DNA from: Candidatus Omnitrophota bacterium
Lineage (GTDB): Bacteria; Verrucomicrobiota; Verrucomicrobiia; Limisphaerales; UBA1319
Length of the DNA stretch: 10,030 bases
Assembly (NCBI GenBank): GCA_023473405.1
Contig: JAMCZD010000509.1
Coordinates: 1-10,030 of the forward strand
Reading direction: 5' to 3'
The position numbers and the translations under genes were made by a program. The notes beneath the pieces are model-generated. The model ran no database searches and was not told where the DNA came from. It saw only the letters and a list, made by a program, of their open reading frames with translations. Below, in pieces: positions 8,350 to 10,030 of this stretch (its first letter is position 1; each line of letters starts with the position of its first letter).

Positions 8350-9594
8350 GTGTCATATTTACAGAACCTCTTCGCCGAACGAATTGGCGGACAACAATAC
8401 GGAAAAACAACCGCCATATATAAATTCGAAAAAATCAAACGCGCCAAGCGGGCCGCCCTCAATGCTCATCCCGGCGCGACCATCCTGGATATGGGCGTCG
8501 GCGAACCCGATGCCATGGCCTTCCCGGAGGCTATCGCGGAATTGCATCGCGAAGCGTTGAAACCCGAAAATCGCGGTTACGCGGATAACGGCGATCACGT
8601 CCTGAAACAAGCGGCTGCGCGTTACCTCGACCGGGTTTGCGGTGTGCCAGGCATCAATCCCGAAACGGAAGTGCTGCACTCGATTGGCAGCAAGGCTGCC
8701 CTTTCCATTCTGCCGGCTGCCCTGATCAACCCGGGCGATTACGTCCTGATGACGACGCCCGGTTACCCGGTGTTTGGGACCCATGCGAAATACCTTGGCG
8801 GACAGGTGTTCAATTTACCATTAACCGCGGAGAACCAGTTCCTACCGGACCTCGCCGCCGTGCCCACGGACGTCCTCGCCCAGGCAAAAGTCCTCGTCCT
8901 CAATTATCCGAATAATCCCACCGGCGCCAGTGCAACCCCTGATTTCTTCGCACGGGTCGTCGCCTTCGCCCGGCGCCATCAATTGGTGGTCATTCACGAT
9001 GCCGCCTACGCCGCGCTGGTATTCGAGGGCCGTCCGCTGAGTTTCCTGGCCACGCCCGGCTCCAAGGAGTTGGGCATCGAGCTGCATTCCGCCAGCAAGA
9101 GCTTCAACATGACCGGCTGGCGCTGCGGCTTTGTGGCGGGCAACGAACTCCTGGTACGCGCCTACGGCGACGTCAAGGACAACAGCGACTCCGGCCAGTT
9201 CCTTGCCATTCAACACGCCGTTGCCTATTGCCTCGACCATCCCGAAATCACCGAGCATATCGCCGCCAAATACTCCCGGCGCATGGACCGCCTGGTTCCA
9301 GTCCTCAACCGTCTCGGATTCAAAGCCAAAAAACCGAAAGGCTCGTTCTTCCTATACGTTCCGGCGCCGCGGTCCGCGCTTCGAAAGGGGGGCGAACGCG
9401 TGGTCTTTCACGATGCGGAAGAGGCTGCCCAGTGGTTAATCACGGAAAAGTTGATCTCGACCGTTCCTTGGGACGATGCCGGCTCTTACCTGCGCTTCAG
9501 CGTCACGTTCGCCGCCAAAGACCAAGCCGACGAACTGTGTTTCCTGGATGAATTAGCCCGCCGCATGAGCGACGTGACCTTCGAGTTCGATTGA
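8350..9594 (+). CDS. dapL: LL-diaminopimelate aminotransferase (DapL-type), 414 aa
   Basis: PLP-dependent class I/II aminotransferase. DapL converts tetrahydrodipicolinate and glutamate directly to LL-diaminopimelate, bypassing the succinyl or acetyl steps, and supplies lysine and peptidoglycan. Visible features: substrate-loop region GVGEPD (49-54), cofactor-contacting GSK (113-115), TTPGYP (135-140), NYPNNPTG (185-192), D217 and Y220 in HDAAY, the PLP lysine K250 in SASKSFNMTGWRCGF, and the carboxylate-binding arginine in LRFS (R382). The N-terminus (SYLQNLFAERIGG, then AIYKFEKIKRAKRA) and the length match a DapL subgroup rather than aspartate aminotransferases, though substrate cannot be proved from motifs. 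The start is GTG at 8350, the only reasonable start after the preceding TAA; no Shine-Dalgarno sequence is seen, so translation may be coupled to the upstream gene. All key residues are present. It ends 18 bp from the stop of the convergent metH. Confidence 0.88.
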   Translation: MSYLQNLFAERIGGQQYGKTTAIYKFEKIKRAKRAALNAHPGATILDMGVGEPDAMAFPEAIAELHREALKPENRGYADNGDHVLKQAAARYLDRVCGVPGINPETEVLHSIGSKAALSILPAALINPGDYVLMTTPGYPVFGTHAKYLGGQVFNLPLTAENQFLPDLAAVPTDVLAQAKVLVLNYPNNPTGASATPDFFARVVAFARRHQLVVIHDAAYAALVFEGRPLSFLATPGSKELGIELHSASKSFNMTGWRCGFVAGNELLVRAYGDVKDNSDSGQFLAIQHAVAYCLDHPEITEHIAAKYSRRMDRLVPVLNRLGFKAKKPKGSFFLYVPAPRSALRKGGERVVFHDAEEAAQWLITEKLISTVPWDDAGSYLRFSVTFAAKDQADELCFLDELARRMSDVTFEFD

Positions 9595-9597
9595 TCG

Positions 9598-9626
9598 ACC
9601 GGACGTTCTATGCTACGCCGGTTTTT
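9598..9626 (+). terminator. Intrinsic terminator of dapL, overlapping the metH 3' end
   Basis: ACCGG (9598-9602) pairs with CCGGT (9618-9622). After one bulged A (9603), CGT (9604-9606) pairs with ACG (9615-9617), leaving an 8-base loop. A run of five T (9622-9626) follows. It begins three bases after the dapL stop. The minus-strand metH stop codon (9613-9615) lies in the loop and inner stem, so the terminator also encodes the last residues of MetH. On the minus strand no T-run follows the stem, so it should act in the dapL direction only. Confidence 0.65.
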
Positions 9627-10030
9627 CCGGATCGTAATCCAGGTAAGGGGCAAGCCAGCGTTCGACAGCGTCCAGGTCCATTTGTTTGCGGCGCTGGTAA
9701 TCGAGGACCTGGTCTCGACCGAGCTTGCCCACAGCGAAGTACTTGGCCTGGGGATGGGCAAAGTAGAGTCCGCTCACGGAACTGGCGGGCCACATGGCGC
9801 CGGTCTCGGTCAGGCGAATGCCGGTGTTTTGTTCCACTGACAGCAGTTTCCACAGGATTTGCTTTTCCGAGTGATCGGGGCAGGCGGGATAGCCCGCGGC
9901 GGGGCGAATCCCGCGATAGCGTTCGCGTAACAGGTCCTCGTTGGTCAGTTTTTCATCCCGGCCGAAACCCCATTCTTCCCGAGCCAATTTGTGAAGGTAT
10001 TCGGCAAAGGCTTCAGCCAACCGGCGTAGC
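9613..10030 (-). CDS. metH: Cobalamin-dependent methionine synthase, C-terminal activation domain (5' end outside window)
   Basis: Only the last 139 or so codons are visible; the frame stays open to the window edge and the TTG at 10018-10020 is internal. The visible part is the S-adenosylmethionine-binding reactivation domain of MetH, which remethylates oxidised cob(II)alamin so that the enzyme can again transfer methyl from methyl-tetrahydrofolate to homocysteine. Diagnostic segments: AEAFAEYLHKLAR, YRGIRPAAGYPACPDHSEK (motif at about 9862-9915, with the Arg, Ala and Tyr that contact AdoMet), LTETGAMWPASSVSGLYF, HPQAKYFAVGKLGRDQVLDY and the C-terminal ERWLAPYLDYDPE. The C-terminus is complete and of normal length. 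It is convergent with dapL. Catalytic and B12-binding domains cannot be judged here, and a separately encoded activation domain is possible but less likely. Confidence 0.93.
   Translation of the reverse strand, partial: LRRLAEAFAEYLHKLAREEWGFGRDEKLTNEDLLRERYRGIRPAAGYPACPDHSEKQILWKLLSVEQNTGIRLTETGAMWPASSVSGLYFAHPQAKYFAVGKLGRDQVLDYQRRKQMDLDAVERWLAPYLDYDPEKPA

Overview
The window carries eight protein-coding loci on a GC-rich bacterial chromosome segment with ordinary housekeeping character. The gene content fits Verrucomicrobiota or a close relative of the PVC group. That assignment rests on an LL-diaminopimelate aminotransferase with the SYLQNLFAERIGG-type N-terminus, a DUF3160 exported protein carrying the 'QKSADLNRW...FYRVV' beta-rich leader domain common in that phylum, and several genes with no Shine-Dalgarno sequence. 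It is an inference from protein resemblance, since the window holds no rRNA or other direct taxonomic marker. I found no rRNA, tRNA, CRISPR array, transposase or phage gene.

Positions 1-1692 (+) hold a compact gene string. It begins with the C-terminal end of a TPM-domain membrane protein with a glycine-rich tail. A nucleotidyltransferase-fold protein follows, probably overlapping the first gene by GTGA. Last comes a LemA-family gene that is broken: a short internal piece is missing and the reading frame shifts at about 1375-1385. LemA and TPM proteins are frequent neighbours, so this was probably one membrane-associated unit. Positions 1693-1803 hold a large imperfect inverted repeat with 9-bp periodicity, lying between convergent genes.

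Positions 1804-4404 (-) encode a large exported DUF3160 protein. Positions 4617-7226 (+) encode a complete ClpB disaggregase. These two genes are divergent. The 212-bp region between them has a promoter-like hexamer pair for each, placed so that both mRNAs would be leaderless or nearly so, with a cluster of short perfect inverted repeats between the promoters.

Positions 7227-7455 are noncoding and contain a run of about six small perfect hairpins. Next come a small membrane-anchored TPR-like protein of unknown role (7456-8337) and dapL (8350-9594), 12 bp apart and probably co-transcribed. DapL makes LL-diaminopimelate for lysine and peptidoglycan. A good intrinsic terminator follows dapL and overlaps the 3' end of the convergent metH gene, of which only the C-terminal activation domain is in the window (9613-10030, -).

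No clearly new multi-gene system is visible. The points most worth checking are the damaged lemA, the Asp-to-Asn change in the nucleotidyltransferase motif, the paired leaderless promoters and the two noncoding hairpin clusters.
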